Below are positions 6,604-6,852 of a stretch of DNA of 6,852 nt, one piece after another. The DNA lies in contig JALRJA010000408.1 of assembly GCA_023255235.1 (NCBI GenBank), forward strand, positions 1 to 6,852, written 5' to 3'. The notes beneath the pieces were generated by a model. That model did no database searches and was not told where the DNA came from. It saw only the letters and a list, made by a program, of their open reading frames with translations. This stretch comes from Flaviramulus sp. GTDB taxonomy: Bacteria; Bacteroidota; Bacteroidia; Flavobacteriales; Flavobacteriaceae. A program made the position numbers and the translations under genes. Positions within the stretch are counted from its first letter, which is position 1. Every line of letters begins with the position of its first letter.

Positions 6604-6852
6604 ATGACACTAAAACAAATATTTAGCACGACAATTGTTTGTATATTTTTTGGTTGCCTAAGCAAGCAAAAAGAAAAGGCATTAAATACCATATCTGGTC
6701 AATATATTACTGTTTTAGGAATAGCTCAAGACGCTGGTTTTCCGCAAATAGATTGTAAAAAACCGTGCTGTGAAGTGTATTATAACAAGCAAGAAGCTAA
6801 AAAATTGGTGTCGTGTTTAGGGTTAATTGATTTAGAGCAACAACACAAATGG
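6604..6852 (+). CDS. Probable MBL-fold metallo-hydrolase lipoprotein, PqqB-like (partial, 3' end outside window)
   Basis: Only the first 83 codons are present, and the frame is open to the window end. The N-terminus has a short hydrophobic segment ending IFFGC18, a weak but plausible lipobox, followed by a charged linker. From residue 35 the sequence ITVLGIAQDAGFPQIDC, then KKPCC (52-56) and LVSCLGLIDLE (68-78), fits the start of a metallo-beta-lactamase-fold family distantly related to PqqB. In that family a 'LG-AQDGG-P' strand precedes a cysteine cluster. The metal-binding HxHxDH motif would lie beyond the window and is not seen. The nearest in-frame stop upstream is 6538-6540 and no earlier ATG exists, so the start is secure. 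The true substrate is unknown, and nothing else here suggests PQQ synthesis. The gene diverges from the OmpA gene. Confidence 0.75.
   Translation, partial: MTLKQIFSTTIVCIFFGCLSKQKEKALNTISGQYITVLGIAQDAGFPQIDCKKPCCEVYYNKQEAKKLVSCLGLIDLEQQHKW

Overview
The window looks like chromosomal DNA from a low-GC member of the Flavobacteriaceae (Bacteroidota). The evidence is the strong A+T bias, A-rich start regions without Shine-Dalgarno motifs, several matches to the Bacteroidota promoter element TAnnTTTG, and the protein families present: a Bacteroidota-type GyrB tail, RF1 with a PQT tripeptide, long-form PyrF, a DUF4197 lipoprotein, and an OmpA-family protein with an NRCSNGVECSE tail. Genus cannot be decided from the sequence alone.

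Left end (1-364): this is the oddest part. The last 22 codons of a membrane protein (1-69) overlap by one base the start of a second protein (69 onward), whose first ~25 residues look like the N-terminus of an ABC-2 type transporter permease. After about 26 codons the permease reading stops making sense. From about position 146 a different frame encodes the last ~72 residues of DNA gyrase subunit B, up to a normal stop at 364. Two unrelated genes are therefore joined head-to-tail in different frames, and each is broken at the join. This is either a real deletion or rearrangement or an assembly chimera.

Centre (365-3944): a 155-bp spacer holds a stem-loop and a good promoter match. It is followed by prfA (peptide chain release factor 1) and pyrF (orotidine 5'-phosphate decarboxylase), both housekeeping genes on the plus strand. 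pyrF runs tail-to-tail into, and overlaps by 15 bp, a minus-strand pair: a DUF4197 lipoprotein gene (upstream, promoter-proximal) and a DUF2071/YqjF-like gene (downstream). They are 39 bp apart and are probably one transcript, driven by a TAnnTTTG element that lies in a perfect inverted repeat.

Right part (4074-6852): a secreted thioredoxin-fold protein (WCGPC) carries a C-terminal domain resembling DUF3738. It converges on an OmpA-family outer-membrane protein, and the two share a perfect bidirectional terminator hairpin. The OmpA protein has an N-terminal region of repeated PA-x-Y/F segments, several cysteines and a C-terminal peptidoglycan-binding OmpA domain. Diverging from it, the window ends inside a probable lipoprotein of the PqqB-like metallo-beta-lactamase-fold family.

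Four of the products are predicted to be exported (DUF4197 lipoprotein, thioredoxin/DUF3738 protein, OmpA protein, MBL lipoprotein), so the right half is a cell-envelope neighbourhood. I see no phage, IS, CRISPR, tRNA or rRNA signal. The sequence does not by itself establish a new system. The most notable observations are the permease/gyrB junction, the thioredoxin-DUF3738 fusion and the repeat-bearing OmpA protein.
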